From an uncultured Gammaproteobacteria bacterium (GTDB lineage Bacteria > Pseudomonadota > Gammaproteobacteria > Arenicellales > JAANXG01), in contig CAMYMN010000001.1 of assembly GCA_947259395.1 (NCBI GenBank), positions 62,001 to 126,000 of the forward strand: DNA of 64,000 nt, in the 5' to 3' direction. The translations under genes were made by a program, and so were the position numbers. Below the pieces are notes generated by a model that made no database searches, was not told the DNA's origin, and saw nothing but the letters and a program-made list of their open reading frames with translations. Position 1 is the stretch's first letter. Every line of letters starts with the position of its first letter. Shown piece after piece: positions 10,686-21,922 of this stretch.

Positions 10686-11600
10686 CTATAGAGTCGCGGG
10701 TACGGTGCGCACAAATGCGATGGGTGCTACCTCAGGATCGTCAAACGATACTAATTCCCAGGCAGAACTGTCATGGACCAAAGTTCGAAGCAACTGGTTG
10801 TTCAACGCGTGTCCGGATTTGTATGCGCTGAACGCACCGATTAATGGATGTCCGAGCAAATATAAATCACCAATCGCGTCCAGGATCTTGTGCTTCACGA
10901 ATTCGTCCTCGTAGCGCAAGCCATCATCATTCAATATATGATACGAATCCATCACAATGGCATTGTCCAGACTGCCTCCGCGAGCCAATCCGGCATCCCG
11001 TAAAGCTTCCAAATCCTGCATAAAACCAAACGTACGAGCCCGGCTTACTTCCTTCACAAATGACGTGGTAGAAAAATCAACGCTCGCTCGTTGCGTAATG
11101 TTGTTGAATATCGGGTGATCAAAATCGATAGCGAAAGAGACTTTGAAGCCATCCAAGGGATCGAAGCGAACCCATTTATCCCCTTCTTCAATCTCTACCT
11201 TCTTGGTAATGCGAATAAATTGTTTTGGTACTTCTTGTTCTTCTATGCCCGCCGACTGAATCAAAAATACGAACGGCCCGGCACTTCCATCCATGATAGG
11301 CACTTCGCCGGCTGTGAGATCGACATAGGCGTTGTCTACACCAAGACCGGCGAAGGCGGACATCAGGTGTTCAACGGTGGAGATCTTGACGCCATTGTTC
11401 TCGAGGGTGGTGGATAACCGGGTGTCACCGACGTATTCGGACCTCGCGGGCACGTCTACCGGCGGATCCAAATCTACCCGTCTGAATACGATACCGGTGT
11501 CTGGCACGGCTGGCCTTAATGTTAAATAGACTTTGTCTCCTGTGTGTAGCCCGACTCCGGTTGCTCGGATAACGTTTTTCAGCGTGCGTTGTTTGATCAT
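10686..11600 (-). CDS. lpxC: UDP-3-O-acyl-N-acetylglucosamine deacetylase
   Basis: [24 protein letters not shown]...[12 protein letters not shown] at 11600 preferred over upstream ORF start at 11678. Confidence 0.97.
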   Translation of the reverse strand: MIKQRTLKNVIRATGVGLHTGDKVYLTLRPAVPDTGIVFRRVDLDPPVDVPARSEYVGDTRLSTTLENNGVKISTVEHLMSAFAGLGVDNAYVDLTAGEVPIMDGSAGPFVFLIQSAGIEEQEVPKQFIRITKKVEIEEGDKWVRFDPLDGFKVSFAIDFDHPIFNNITQRASVDFSTTSFVKEVSRARTFGFMQDLEALRDAGLARGGSLDNAIVMDSYHILNDDGLRYEDEFVKHKILDAIGDLYLLGHPLIGAFSAYKSGHALNNQLLRTLVHDSSAWELVSFDDPEVAPIAFVRTVPATL

Positions 11601-11723
11601 TGGATTATTCTTGAGCCTTTTGTTATGCGACACACGGCCGTTCACGGGCGTGGAGAGGCCCTCCCCGAAGCGGCGCATCGTACACGATTATAGTTGATTT
11701 GTGTAGTCATACAGTGCTTACCC

Positions 11724-12863
11724 TCAATCCGCCTGACGCCTCAGAAACGCCGGGATATCCAGATAATCCATGTTCTTTTCATTAGGCATCGCCGGCAAAT
11801 CTCGCTCCTCCCGGCGATTCCGGATTACCGTTGGGGCCTCGTAATCCTCATAATTGACCGCCTTCTGGACAGAATGGACCACCTTATAGGGTTGCACCTC
11901 GGATTTCGCCGAGCCGATGCCCGTGGCCACCATGGTTACCCGCAGATCCCCCTGCATCTCCGGCTCCAACACCGTCCCAATCACCACCGTGGCATCGTCG
12001 GCGGCGAATTCCCGGACCACATTACCGACTTCCTCGAACTCACCGATGGACATATCCATCCCCGCGGTGACGTTGATCAAGATGCCGCGGGCACCGGAAA
12101 TATGGGTGTCCTCGAGCAGTGGACTGGACACCGCCGAGCGTGCCGCCTCAGTGGCACGTTCAACGCCGGTAGCCGTTGCCGAGCCCATCATCGCCATGCC
12201 CATTTCGGCCATTACCGTACGGACATCGGCGAAATCCACGTTGATGAGACCGGGACGGGTTATGAGCTCCGAGATGCCCTGTACCGCATTGCGCAGTACT
12301 TCATTGGCCTTTGCAAACGCCTCGAGCAATGTCGCCTGTTTACCCATCACGTCCAAAACCCGTTCGTTGGGGATGGTGATCAGTGAGTCCACGTACTCGG
12401 ACAGCTCGTCAATACCCGTGGCCGCTACTGACAGTCTCTTACCACCCTCGAACGGAAATGGCTTGGTGATCACGGCGACCGTCAACGCCCCTTGTTCGCG
12501 CGCGATCTGCGCCACGATGGGTGCGGCCCCGGTGCCCGTGCCACCGCCCATGCCGGCGGTGATGAACACCATGTCCGCTCCTTGAATCGTCTCAGCGATA
12601 CGGTCACGATCCTCCATTGCCGCCTGCCGACCGATATCCGGATTGGCGCCGGCACCAAGCCCTTTGGTGAGATTCGCGCCCAATTGCAAAATGGTGTCGG
12701 CGTTGGCTCGATTGAGAGACTGCACGTCGGTATTGGCGTTAATGAACTCCACGCCCTCTATGTTGGCGGAAACCATATGATCCACGGCGTTACCGCCCCC
12801 GCCACCGATCCCGACTACCTTTATTACTGCTTGTTGATCAACTGTATCTACTAATTCAAACAT
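11724..12863 (-). CDS. ftsZ: Cell division GTPase FtsZ
   Basis: Tubulin signature GGGTGTGAAP; N-terminal VVGIGGGGGNAVDHM. Confidence 0.98.
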   Translation of the reverse strand: MFELVDTVDQQAVIKVVGIGGGGGNAVDHMVSANIEGVEFINANTDVQSLNRANADTILQLGANLTKGLGAGANPDIGRQAAMEDRDRIAETIQGADMVFITAGMGGGTGTGAAPIVAQIAREQGALTVAVITKPFPFEGGKRLSVAATGIDELSEYVDSLITIPNERVLDVMGKQATLLEAFAKANEVLRNAVQGISELITRPGLINVDFADVRTVMAEMGMAMMGSATATGVERATEAARSAVSSPLLEDTHISGARGILINVTAGMDMSIGEFEEVGNVVREFAADDATVVIGTVLEPEMQGDLRVTMVATGIGSAKSEVQPYKVVHSVQKAVNYEDYEAPTVIRNRREERDLPAMPNEKNMDYLDIPAFLRRQAD

Positions 12864-12936
12864 ATGAATACTCCTATGCCTGCGAAACTCTGGTTATGTA
12901 GGATTTCCATTTCACCATCTGTGAATTGTGCTTGTG

Positions 12937-12988
12937 CTTGTGCTGGTGCCTTTGCAGTGCTGCGCGAAGTCGCAGTGCTTGTGTTGCA
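12937..12988. repeat. Short repeat GCTTGTGCTGGTG(N)~6GCAGTGCT in the ftsA-ftsZ spacer
   Basis: gcttgtgctggtgcctttgcagtgct recurs at 38476-38505 and 38576-38605. Confidence 0.6.
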
Positions 12989-12998
12989 TCGAACTCTC

Positions 12999-14234
12999 CT
13001 AAAAACTACCTTGGAACCAACCCTTCATGCGCTCGAATACCGCCTTGAACCCAGGCCGGCGCGTTCCTTCGTCAAGCTTTGGACCTTTGTGGAGATTTCC
13101 AAATTGAATAAGTCCAACACCGGTGGAATAGATCGGGTTCTTCACCACTTCATTCAGCCCACCGATGTATTTCGGCATTCCAAGCCGCACCGGCACGTGA
13201 AAAACCTCCTCGGCAAGCTCGATCATGCCGTCCATCTTCGAACTGCCGCCGGTCAGGACGACCCCGGAACCGATAAGCTCTTCAAAGCCGCTGCGACGAA
13301 GTTCACCGCGCACCAACTCATATAATTCCTCGACTCGCGGCTCGATGACTTCTGCCAGGGTGTGCCGGGACAACTTTCGCGGCGGCCGGTCACCGACGCT
13401 GGGGGCTTCGATGCTCTCGTCACTGCTGGCCAACTGAGTCAATGCCGATCCGTACTTCTTTTTGATCTCCTCGGCAGACTGGGTCGGCGTGCGCAGCGCC
13501 ACGGCGATGTCATTGGTAACCTGATCGCCAGCGATCGGGATCACCGCGGTATGGCGGATTGCGCCTTCGGTAAAGATTGCGATGTCGGTGGTCCCACCAC
13601 CAATGTCGACGAGGCACACGCCAAGGTCTTTCTCGTCCTCGGTGACCGTCGCCTGACTGGAAGCCAATTGTTCGAGAATAATGTCGTCTACCTCGAGGCC
13701 GCAGCGGCGTATACACTTGATGATGTTCTGCGCGGCACTCACTGCTCCAGTGATGATGTGAACCTTGGCCTCCAAACGTACACCGCTCATACCAATGGGT
13801 TCACGAATCCCTTCCTGGCCGTCGATGATGAACTCTTGCGGAACAATATGCAGCACCTTCTGGTCATTGGGAATTGCCAGCGCGCGCGCCGCTTCGATTA
13901 CGCGCTCAACATCTTGACCGGCTACTTCCTTATCCCGTATCGCCACTACACCGTGGGAATTGAAACTGCTGATGTGGGCTCCTGCGATGCCAGCATAGAC
14001 GGAATAGATTTGACACCCGGCCATCAGTTCCGCCTCTTCTACGGCCCTTTGAATCGACTGCACGGTGGACTCGATGTTGGCGACCACGCCTTTACGCATA
14101 CCACGCGCCGGATGATGACCGACACCTATAATTTCAATTTCCCCTGCTGGATTGACCTCTCCAACTATCGTCAACACTTTCGACGTCCCAATGTCGAGCC
14201 CAACAATGAAGTGGTCATCATTTTTCTTTGTCAT
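12999..14234 (-). CDS. ftsA: Cell division protein FtsA
   Basis: FIVGLDIGTSKVLTIVGEV; LVDIGGGTTDIAIF; synteny. Confidence 0.98.
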   Translation of the reverse strand: MTKKNDDHFIVGLDIGTSKVLTIVGEVNPAGEIEIIGVGHHPARGMRKGVVANIESTVQSIQRAVEEAELMAGCQIYSVYAGIAGAHISSFNSHGVVAIRDKEVAGQDVERVIEAARALAIPNDQKVLHIVPQEFIIDGQEGIREPIGMSGVRLEAKVHIITGAVSAAQNIIKCIRRCGLEVDDIILEQLASSQATVTEDEKDLGVCLVDIGGGTTDIAIFTEGAIRHTAVIPIAGDQVTNDIAVALRTPTQSAEEIKKKYGSALTQLASSDESIEAPSVGDRPPRKLSRHTLAEVIEPRVEELYELVRGELRRSGFEELIGSGVVLTGGSSKMDGMIELAEEVFHVPVRLGMPKYIGGLNEVVKNPIYSTGVGLIQFGNLHKGPKLDEGTRRPGFKAVFERMKGWFQGSF

Positions 14235-15064
14235 GTTTGCATGTCCGGTTCTGATTTATTCTTTGGTTCTGGTTCGGATCGCCGCAATACCGCGAGCCCA
14301 TTGGGGTAGCGCAAATCAATCCGCACCAATGCGTCAACCTGCGCGTATAAAGAAGTCCGATATGAATGGATGAACCGTTGCAAACGGGACTCAACATGCC
14401 GATTTCCCAGCAGTATCTCGAATTCAGGGGGCGCCGCTGCAAACGCAACGTTCGCCGCGGTGGCTTTCGGCAATAACGTCAGTATCCACGCGTGACGCTG
14501 AGTCAATTTGGCACCTTTGATCTTGAGGCCCGAACTCGCAAAAAGCGCTTGCCAACGCCGATAACGGTCCAGCATCTCCCGGGAAACTCGGGGCGGTCCA
14601 TCGAGGTGTACCAAATCTTTCAGGTCGGACGCGGCGGTCAATGTGATCACCTCTCCGTCGGTATTCAACCAGTTACCTCGGCCCCAGCGAGCCACCGGCT
14701 GTTGTTCGCGCACCTTCACGTGAATGCTGTCCGGCCACACTCGCCTTACTGTTGCTGTGTACACCCAATCCATGGCCAGGACGACGTGTTCGACGTGCTC
14801 TAGGTCCACGGCAAAGAAATTCCCCTCTATGGCGGTCAAAACCTTGTTCCGCAACTCTGTTGGATCGACATGCTCGAACGTTCCTTCAAGACGCACCTGA
14901 TCCAATTGAAATGCGCTCGGTAAGAACAACCTATCCGCCACCACCGCCGCAATCGTAGTCACCATCAACAGGGTCGCAGTCACTAACAGCGTGGAGCGCC
15001 TGAACCGTAGACGCCGCATGACCTTGCGCTCTCGTTCCCGCCGTGCCAATGCCCGCTGTGTCAC
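14231..15064 (-). CDS. ftsQ: Cell division protein FtsQ
   Basis: N-terminal TM, POTRA-like region, VRVWPDSIHVKVREQQPVARWG; between ddl and ftsA. Confidence 0.93.
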   Translation of the reverse strand: MTQRALARRERERKVMRRLRFRRSTLLVTATLLMVTTIAAVVADRLFLPSAFQLDQVRLEGTFEHVDPTELRNKVLTAIEGNFFAVDLEHVEHVVLAMDWVYTATVRRVWPDSIHVKVREQQPVARWGRGNWLNTDGEVITLTAASDLKDLVHLDGPPRVSREMLDRYRRWQALFASSGLKIKGAKLTQRHAWILTLLPKATAANVAFAAAPPEFEILLGNRHVESRLQRFIHSYRTSLYAQVDALVRIDLRYPNGLAVLRRSEPEPKNKSEPDMQT

Positions 15065-15969
15065 AGACTGATCTCCAAGATTCTGCGCACCAGTTGATCG
15101 AATTCCATCCCCCTGGCGCGAGCCGCCATCGGCACCAGACTGTGATCGGTCATCCCAGGCACGGTGTTGACTTCGAGAAAATAGGGCGCATTGAGTTCAT
15201 CCAACATCAGGTCCACGCGGCCCCATCCGGTGCAGCCGAGCACTTGGAAGGCTTGCAAGGACTGCTGTTGAATCGCCAGTTCGAAATCAGCGTCGAGTCC
15301 ACTTGGGCAGTGATACCGCGTGGAATCCGCTTCGTATTTCGCGGTGTAGTCATAGAACGTACGGGGCGTTTCCAGGCGGATTACCGGTAACGCCTCATCA
15401 CCAAGAATGCCCACCGTCAACTCCGGCCCCTGGATACAACGCTCCGCGAGCACCGATGCGTCGTACTCCCTTGCTGTATGCCAGGCATCTGTTAACTTTG
15501 CTCGGGTTGTTACCTTGGTCACGCCAATACTCGAACCCTCCAAAGATGGTTTTACAAACAGCGGCAGACCGAGCTCACCGACGGCGTCAGCAAGCTCGGA
15601 TTCTTTGGTGAGCAGTCTGTATTCGGGAGTAGGAATGCCCGCGCCTTGCCACATGATCTTGGTCCGTAGTTTGTCTATCGCCAACGCCGAACCGAGCACT
15701 CCGCTACCGGTGTACGGAATACCTGCAACCTGCAAGGCCCCTTGAATGACCCCGTCTTCGCCCCAGCGGCCGTGTAACGCAATAAATGCGCGATCGACGG
15801 CGAGTTCGTGTAACCGCCGCAGCACATCTCGATCAGCGTCCACGCCCACCGCATCCAAGGCATGGGCCTGCAACGCTTGCAGAATCCTCGCGCCGCTCTT
15901 TAACGAGACTTCTCTTTCGGCCGATAATCCACCCATAAGCACCGCTATCTTTCCGATATCCTCATTCAC
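15061..15969 (-). CDS. ddl: D-alanine--D-alanine ligase
   Basis: IAVLMGGLSAEREVSLKSG; ALHGRWGEDGVIQG; EVNTVPGMTDHSLVPMAA. Confidence 0.97.
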   Translation of the reverse strand: MNEDIGKIAVLMGGLSAEREVSLKSGARILQALQAHALDAVGVDADRDVLRRLHELAVDRAFIALHGRWGEDGVIQGALQVAGIPYTGSGVLGSALAIDKLRTKIMWQGAGIPTPEYRLLTKESELADAVGELGLPLFVKPSLEGSSIGVTKVTTRAKLTDAWHTAREYDASVLAERCIQGPELTVGILGDEALPVIRLETPRTFYDYTAKYEADSTRYHCPSGLDADFELAIQQQSLQAFQVLGCTGWGRVDLMLDELNAPYFLEVNTVPGMTDHSLVPMAARARGMEFDQLVRRILEISL

Positions 15970-16886
15970 TTGTGTTCGCCGATAATCCGAATTTCGGGCT
16001 CGAGCAAGATGCTATATTTCGTCTCAACTTGCCGTTGTAGTCGCCGCACCAACACCTCTATTTGTTCTGCAGTCGCCCCGCCCCGGTTCTCGATAAAATT
16101 GGCGTGTCGCTGCGACACACAGGCTTGGCCCTCACACACACCCTTTAAGCCACAAGACTCGATCAATCTCGCGGCGTAGTCTCCCGGCGGGTTACGAAAC
16201 ACCGAACCAGCGCTTGGGATTTGAACCGGTTGCGTTTGCGCGCGCTTAGTCAGAAGAGACTTGATCCGCTGCCGTCCTGCTTCTGCATCACCTGGCATCA
16301 AACCCAACGCGGCGGCGATAAACCACTCGTGTGGCCGCGGCGCAACAACTGATCGGTAACCGATTTTGAACTCATCAGGCGATCGCTGGTGTACGCGCCC
16401 GGTGCGGTCCACGGTCTCCACCGATGTCACCACCTTCCAGGTTTCGGCACCGAAAGCGCCGGCGTTCATGGCCAGCGCACCACCCAAGGTGCCGGGGATT
16501 CCGGCGAAAAACTCCGCCCCGCTAAGACCGGCGCGCACGCTGTAGCGGGCAATCTTCGCCCCCGGCACACCGGCCTCGGCGTAGATCCCCTTATCGCCGA
16601 GCCGATGGATGTCACTCAGCCCTCTGTGGGTGGCGATAATCACGCCACGGATACCACCATCGCGCACTAACAGATTGCTGCCTAATCCCGCCCACGTTAC
16701 CGGCAGGGTCGGGGACAAATCGCGCAGAAAAGAGATCAAATCGTCCCGATCTGCCGGTACATAGAACTGATCCGCGGGACCTCCCACACGCCAGCTTGTG
16801 TGTTTCGACATCGGTTCGTTGTGTCTCAATTCACCACGGATCATCGCTGTCTCATCCACTTGCTGATTGATTGTGGCCATCATCAT
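15966..16886 (-). CDS. murB: UDP-N-acetylenolpyruvoylglucosamine reductase
   Basis: [44 protein letters not shown]. Confidence 0.97.
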   Translation of the reverse strand: MMMATINQQVDETAMIRGELRHNEPMSKHTSWRVGGPADQFYVPADRDDLISFLRDLSPTLPVTWAGLGSNLLVRDGGIRGVIIATHRGLSDIHRLGDKGIYAEAGVPGAKIARYSVRAGLSGAEFFAGIPGTLGGALAMNAGAFGAETWKVVTSVETVDRTGRVHQRSPDEFKIGYRSVVAPRPHEWFIAAALGLMPGDAEAGRQRIKSLLTKRAQTQPVQIPSAGSVFRNPPGDYAARLIESCGLKGVCEGQACVSQRHANFIENRGGATAEQIEVLVRRLQRQVETKYSILLEPEIRIIGEHK

Positions 16887-18286
16887 AACTGCTGATCTCC
16901 GCAGCCGTTGACAGCCAATTGTTTCGACGCTTGACCGATATCACCGGCACCCAAGGTCAAAATTACATCCTCATCCCGCACAATGGACGACAGCACCTGC
17001 GGTAATTCCTCTACAGATTGAATGAAAATCGGATCGGTTCGTCCCCGGGCGCGAATTGCCCGGCACAATGCACGACCATCCGCACCACTGAGTATCGGTT
17101 CGCCCGCAGCGTAAACCTCAGTAACGACAAGCGGATCGTAGTCAGCCAACACCTGGCTGAAGTCATCGATAAGATCCCGCGTGCGCGTGTAGCGATGCGG
17201 CTGGAACACGACCACCAACCGTCGGTCTGGCCAACTGTCAGCAGCGGCCCGTAACGTCGCCTGGATCTCCCGCGGATGGTGCGCATAATCATCCACTAAC
17301 AACACCGAACCGTGTTGGACTTTGACCTCACCGCGGATGTCAAATCGACGGTCGATACCTTGGAAATCTCGCAACCCATCCGTAAGTGCCTGCTCGGACA
17401 CCCCCAACTCATCCCCCACGACGATTGCGGCCAGTGCATTGCGGACATTGTGTCGTCCCGGCATCGGCAGTTCTATGGCCAGGGGTTTGTCGTGACCTGG
17501 GCGCATGACGTCGAAATGCATCGCCGGTCCATGTTGCTGAATATTGATCGCATGGAAGTCCGCCGCCGGTGTCGTACCGTAAGTTCGTATCGGTTTTCGT
17601 ACCTGCGGTCTGATCTCGCGTACTACTGGATCATCCATGCACAGCACCGCAAGACCATAGAAAGGAAGATTCTGCAGGAACTCTACGAACGTCTGCTTGA
17701 GCACGCCGAAGTCCCCGTCATAAGTGTCCATATGATCAGCGTCTATATTCGTCACCACCGCAATCAACGGCTGCAAGTGCAAGAATGAGGCATCGCTTTC
17801 ATCCGCCTCGGCCACCAGGTATTCGCTGCTACCCAACCTCGCGTTCGACTTGGCGCTGTTTACCTGGCCGCCGACGACGAAGGTTGGATCCAAACCACCG
17901 CGAGCGAGGACGCTTGCCACCAGGCTCGTTGCGGTGGTCTTTCCGTGCGTACCCGCCACTGCGATGCCCTTTCTAAACCGCATCAATTCGGCGAGCATCT
18001 CCGCCCGCGGGATGACTGGGATCTTGGCCTGTAAGGCCGCCTCAACTTCCGGGTTGTTCTCCTTCACCGCGGTGGACGTGACCACCACATCACAACCGTT
18101 CACCAAAGCAGCATCATGACCAATGCGCACGTCAGCCCCAAATTCCCGCAATCGCCGCGTAGCGGCGTTCTCAATCAGATCCGATCCGGAAACTCGATAA
18201 CCCAAGTTGAGCAACACCTCCGCGATACCGCTCATGCCGCTACCCCCGATACCCACGAAATGAATTCGCTGAACGCTGTCACGCAC
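16883..18286 (-). CDS. murC: UDP-N-acetylmuramate--L-alanine ligase
   Basis: [44 protein letters not shown]. Confidence 0.98.
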   Translation of the reverse strand: MRDSVQRIHFVGIGGSGMSGIAEVLLNLGYRVSGSDLIENAATRRLREFGADVRIGHDAALVNGCDVVVTSTAVKENNPEVEAALQAKIPVIPRAEMLAELMRFRKGIAVAGTHGKTTATSLVASVLARGGLDPTFVVGGQVNSAKSNARLGSSEYLVAEADESDASFLHLQPLIAVVTNIDADHMDTYDGDFGVLKQTFVEFLQNLPFYGLAVLCMDDPVVREIRPQVRKPIRTYGTTPAADFHAINIQQHGPAMHFDVMRPGHDKPLAIELPMPGRHNVRNALAAIVVGDELGVSEQALTDGLRDFQGIDRRFDIRGEVKVQHGSVLLVDDYAHHPREIQATLRAAADSWPDRRLVVVFQPHRYTRTRDLIDDFSQVLADYDPLVVTEVYAAGEPILSGADGRALCRAIRARGRTDPIFIQSVEELPQVLSSIVRDEDVILTLGAGDIGQASKQLAVNGCGDQQL

Positions 18287-19349
18287 TTAAAACCTCCATG
18301 CAGATATCCGCGACCCGAGCTGTCGCATCCGGCCTGCCGAGCAGCCGCGCGCGCCGTGCCATGTCCACGATCTCCGTCCGCTCGCGACTCAAGCGGCGCA
18401 TGGTCTCGATTAACCTTTCCGCAGTGAGATCCTGTTGTAGGATAATAATGGCGGCATCCTGCTTGGCTAGGTAACGCGCGTTCGCGGTTTGGTGATCACC
18501 CACTGCGTAGGGAAAGGGAACAAAGATGGTCGCGACACCCGCGGCACTGACTTCCGCCACGGTCATCGCCCCGGCCCGGCACACTACCACGTCCGCCCAA
18601 CCGTATGCCTGCGCCATATCAGCGATGAACTCGTCCACCCGCACCGAGAGCCCGAGCCGTTGATACGCCGCGTTGACGGAGTCGCCGTTGCCAGACCCGG
18701 CTTGATGCCAAACTTCTGGCACCGGCTGCAGCCTGCTGATCGCCTCAGGGACCAACTCATTAAATACTTGGGCCCCTTGGCTGCCACCCACTACCAGCAG
18801 CCGGAGTGCACCATGACGCCTCGCGAGCCGCGATGACGGGTCTGGAAGTTGCACGATCTCCCTACGTACCGGATTGCCGACGTAATCTGCCTCAACGCCA
18901 GTGGGGAAGGTATTGGGAAAACCGCTCATCACCCTCGATCCCAACCGCGCCAACACGCGATTGGTGAGGCCGGCGATGGCATTTGCCTCATGAATCAACA
19001 ACGGGCGACGAAGTAACCACGCGACGATACCGCCGGGCCCGGTAACAAATCCACCCATACCCAACAACGCGGCAGGGCGACGCCGCAAAATTACGCCCGT
19101 GGTCTGCAGCATTGCGGTGAGCAGCAGAAACGGCATGCGCAGTAGCCCCCACAAGCCGGTGCCGCGGAGCCCACGAATATTGATCCATTCGATGTCAAAA
19201 CCTGCAGCAGGTACCGAACGCGCTTCGATACCGGATTTGGTTCCCAACCACACGATATTGACGCCCCGGCTGCGTAAATCTTCCGCCACCGTGAGCGCGG
19301 GAAACACGTGTCCCCCGGTTCCGCCGGCCATAATCAATAGTGTGCTCAT
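18279..19349 (-). CDS. murG: UDP-GlcNAc--lipid I transferase
   Basis: [34 protein letters not shown]. Confidence 0.98.
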   Translation of the reverse strand: MSTLLIMAGGTGGHVFPALTVAEDLRSRGVNIVWLGTKSGIEARSVPAAGFDIEWINIRGLRGTGLWGLLRMPFLLLTAMLQTTGVILRRRPAALLGMGGFVTGPGGIVAWLLRRPLLIHEANAIAGLTNRVLARLGSRVMSGFPNTFPTGVEADYVGNPVRREIVQLPDPSSRLARRHGALRLLVVGGSQGAQVFNELVPEAISRLQPVPEVWHQAGSGNGDSVNAAYQRLGLSVRVDEFIADMAQAYGWADVVVCRAGAMTVAEVSAAGVATIFVPFPYAVGDHQTANARYLAKQDAAIIILQQDLTAERLIETMRRLSRERTEIVDMARRARLLGRPDATARVADICMEVLSA

Positions 19350-20509
19350 TGCCGCGCTCCCGGTTTCCTCTGCAATGTGCGGTGGACCGCGAGCAACAAG
19401 CCGGCCGCGCTACAACTAGCCAGCAGGCTCGAACCACCGTAGCTTAGAAACGGCAGCGTCAATCCCTTGGTCGGTAACACGCCGGTGTTTACACCGATAT
19501 TGATCATCGCTTGAATTGCCAGCAGCAATCCAATTCCCTGAGCGAGGCGTGCGGCGTAAATCTCACCAAACCGCTCTGCGCGACGGGCAATTGCGAATGC
19601 CCGCCACAACAGGACTGCGAACAACATGATCACGAACAACACACCGATTAGACCCAGTTCCTCCGCAATCACGGCGAGAAGGAAATCGGTGTCGGCATGA
19701 GGGAGGTAATAGAGCTTCTGAATACTGGCGCCCAAACCCACGCCATACCATTCGCCGCGTCCGAATGCGATCAACGCTTGCACCAGTTGAAACCCGCTGT
19801 CAAAGGGGTCCGACCAGGGATTCATGAAGCTCATGACGCGTTCGGTCCGGTACGGCGAAATGACGGTCAAAACAAACATTGCCGCCACCCCCAACAGTGC
19901 ACACAAAAAGAAATGCCAGAACCGGATGCCGCCGAGAAACAACATCATGCCAACCGTTAGCGTGATCACTACGAAGCCACCGAAATCCGGCTCCAGGAGC
20001 AATAACGATGCGAACACCGCCAACACGATGCCGATCGCCAATACACCTTGACTGAATTCCCCTAACGCCTCGCGTTTTCGTGTGAGATAACCTGCGGCAT
20101 AGATCACCATCGCTACCTTGGCGAACTCGGAAGGCTGAATACGAATTGAACCGAACTCGAGCCACCTTACGCTGCCGTTCACCTCGATACCAATGCCGGG
20201 GATCAACAACACCGCTAACGCAAGCATACACAAAATCAATAACGGCTTACTGAATCTCTCCCACCAGCTAATGCGAGTGAACGTGACGAGCATGATCAGC
20301 GCTACGCCCATAGTCACGTGTATCGTGTGCCGCATCAGATGCTGAAAGCTGGTAGCCAGGGACTGGCTACCGCTTGCAATCGTCGCCGAATAAACCATCA
20401 CTAAACTGAAGCTCAACATCGCTATGAGTACGCCGACTAACCAGGGGTCCACGCGCGGCGCCGCGGTTCGATGATCGGCACGGATGGCCTGTGAAGCTCC
20501 AGACATCAT
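19346..20509 (-). CDS. ftsW: SEDS peptidoglycan polymerase FtsW
   Basis: GIEVNGSVRWLEFGSIRIQPSEFAK; PTKGLTLPFLSYGGSSL. Confidence 0.97.
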   Translation of the reverse strand: MMSGASQAIRADHRTAAPRVDPWLVGVLIAMLSFSLVMVYSATIASGSQSLATSFQHLMRHTIHVTMGVALIMLVTFTRISWWERFSKPLLILCMLALAVLLIPGIGIEVNGSVRWLEFGSIRIQPSEFAKVAMVIYAAGYLTRKREALGEFSQGVLAIGIVLAVFASLLLLEPDFGGFVVITLTVGMMLFLGGIRFWHFFLCALLGVAAMFVLTVISPYRTERVMSFMNPWSDPFDSGFQLVQALIAFGRGEWYGVGLGASIQKLYYLPHADTDFLLAVIAEELGLIGVLFVIMLFAVLLWRAFAIARRAERFGEIYAARLAQGIGLLLAIQAMINIGVNTGVLPTKGLTLPFLSYGGSSLLASCSAAGLLLAVHRTLQRKPGARQ

Positions 20510-21882
20510 GCGGTCCGCTCCTGCACTAAGGCGCGGAATACATCACCCCGCTGTTCGAAATTCTCGAACATATCGAAGCTGGCACAGGCCGGCGACAACA
20601 TTACGACATCACCGGTTTGCGCCAGCCGGCCGGCTGTCCGTACCGCCTCACGCAGAGTGTCAACGTGATGACAAGGCGTCACATCGTCGATAACATCCGC
20701 GATGGTGGCTGCATCCCGACCCAGCAGCACTGCCGCGCGCACGTGCTGGGATACCGCTTTTCTTAGCGGAGAAAAATCCGCCGCCTTACCGTCACCACCG
20801 GCGATTAGAATCACCGCAGAGTCACTACCGTGCAATGCCGCCACTGTCGCGCCCACATTGGTGGCCTTTGAATCGTTCACCCACCGGATCCCATCGCGAT
20901 CCAGCACTAACTCGGTGCGGTGAGGCAGCCCGACAAACCGACGTGTTGCGGTCACCATTGCAGTCGACGGCACACCGGCAACGCTAGCCAAGGCCATCGC
21001 CGCCAGCACATTCGTAACATTGTGGCTGCCATACAGTGGCACCTGTTCGCGGGGCATTAACTTCTCTTCGCCGCGCGCCAACCACAGCGTGTCGCCGTGT
21101 GCTACTAACCCAAATTCTTCGTCGCGTTGCGGCGCGGAATATCCAAAGGTCAATATTGAACGGGCCGCTGGAACCAGCTCCACTGTTGCGGGGTCATCGC
21201 GATTTACCACTGCGATCCCGTCGCCGTGAAATATTTGCGCCTTGGCCTGTGCGTAGGCGTTTACATCAGGATACCGGTCCATATGATCGGGACTGACATT
21301 CAACACCGCGGCGGCCTTGGCCCGCAGACTCGATGTGGTTTCCAGTTGGAAACTGGATAACTCCAGCACATACCAATCCGGTATCCGCTGAGCGGGGGCA
21401 AGCAGATCCAGCGCCGGCACGCCGATATTGCCACCCAACGGCGCCTCTAATCCGGCCATATGGCACATCTCGCCGACCAGCGCCGTAACGGTGCTTTTGC
21501 CATTCGAGCCGGTCACCGCGATCACCGGGGCTTGAGCATGGCGTGCGAACAACTCCACGTCGCCGGCTAATTCCACACCATGTTGCCGCGCTTGTTGGAT
21601 ACCCGGTTCATGAATCGACACCCCGGGGCTGATTACAACGAGGTCAACGTTGGTTAAATACTCAGGATCAAGACCGAGGTGTAACGGAACATCCGGATAT
21701 TGCGACATCAATTGCTGCTTCATTGGCGGTGTCGCGCGGGAATCCGCCACTTCGACATCGTAACCATGGTCCACCAGAAAGCGAACGCAGCTCAGGCCCG
21801 TTTTCCCGAGCCCCACTACCACCGATGACTGGACGCGCGCCACGTCAATCGCCTGGTCGCAGAAATGAAGTGCAGCGGTCAT
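20506..21882 (-). CDS. murD: UDP-N-acetylmuramoylalanine--D-glutamate ligase
   Basis: VVGLGKTGLSCVRFL; AVTGSNGKSTVTALVGEM. Confidence 0.97.
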   Translation of the reverse strand: MTAALHFCDQAIDVARVQSSVVVGLGKTGLSCVRFLVDHGYDVEVADSRATPPMKQQLMSQYPDVPLHLGLDPEYLTNVDLVVISPGVSIHEPGIQQARQHGVELAGDVELFARHAQAPVIAVTGSNGKSTVTALVGEMCHMAGLEAPLGGNIGVPALDLLAPAQRIPDWYVLELSSFQLETTSSLRAKAAAVLNVSPDHMDRYPDVNAYAQAKAQIFHGDGIAVVNRDDPATVELVPAARSILTFGYSAPQRDEEFGLVAHGDTLWLARGEEKLMPREQVPLYGSHNVTNVLAAMALASVAGVPSTAMVTATRRFVGLPHRTELVLDRDGIRWVNDSKATNVGATVAALHGSDSAVILIAGGDGKAADFSPLRKAVSQHVRAAVLLGRDAATIADVIDDVTPCHHVDTLREAVRTAGRLAQTGDVVMLSPACASFDMFENFEQRGDVFRALVQERTA

Positions 21883-21922
21883 ACATCCGCCCTGAGCCGC
21901 AATGTAAATCGCATCGAATTCA

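Noticed and set aside
11694-12585. Plus-strand ORFs of 230 and 222 aa
   Set aside because: Antisense to ftsZ in two frames; shadow ORFs.
13362-14309. 315-aa plus-strand ORF
   Set aside because: Lies entirely antisense to ftsA; codon-shadow ORF with no recognisable motif.
18279-18286. Short overlaps between adjacent dcw genes as possible frameshift sites
   Set aside because: Four- to eight-base stop/start overlaps are ordinary translational coupling in this cluster.
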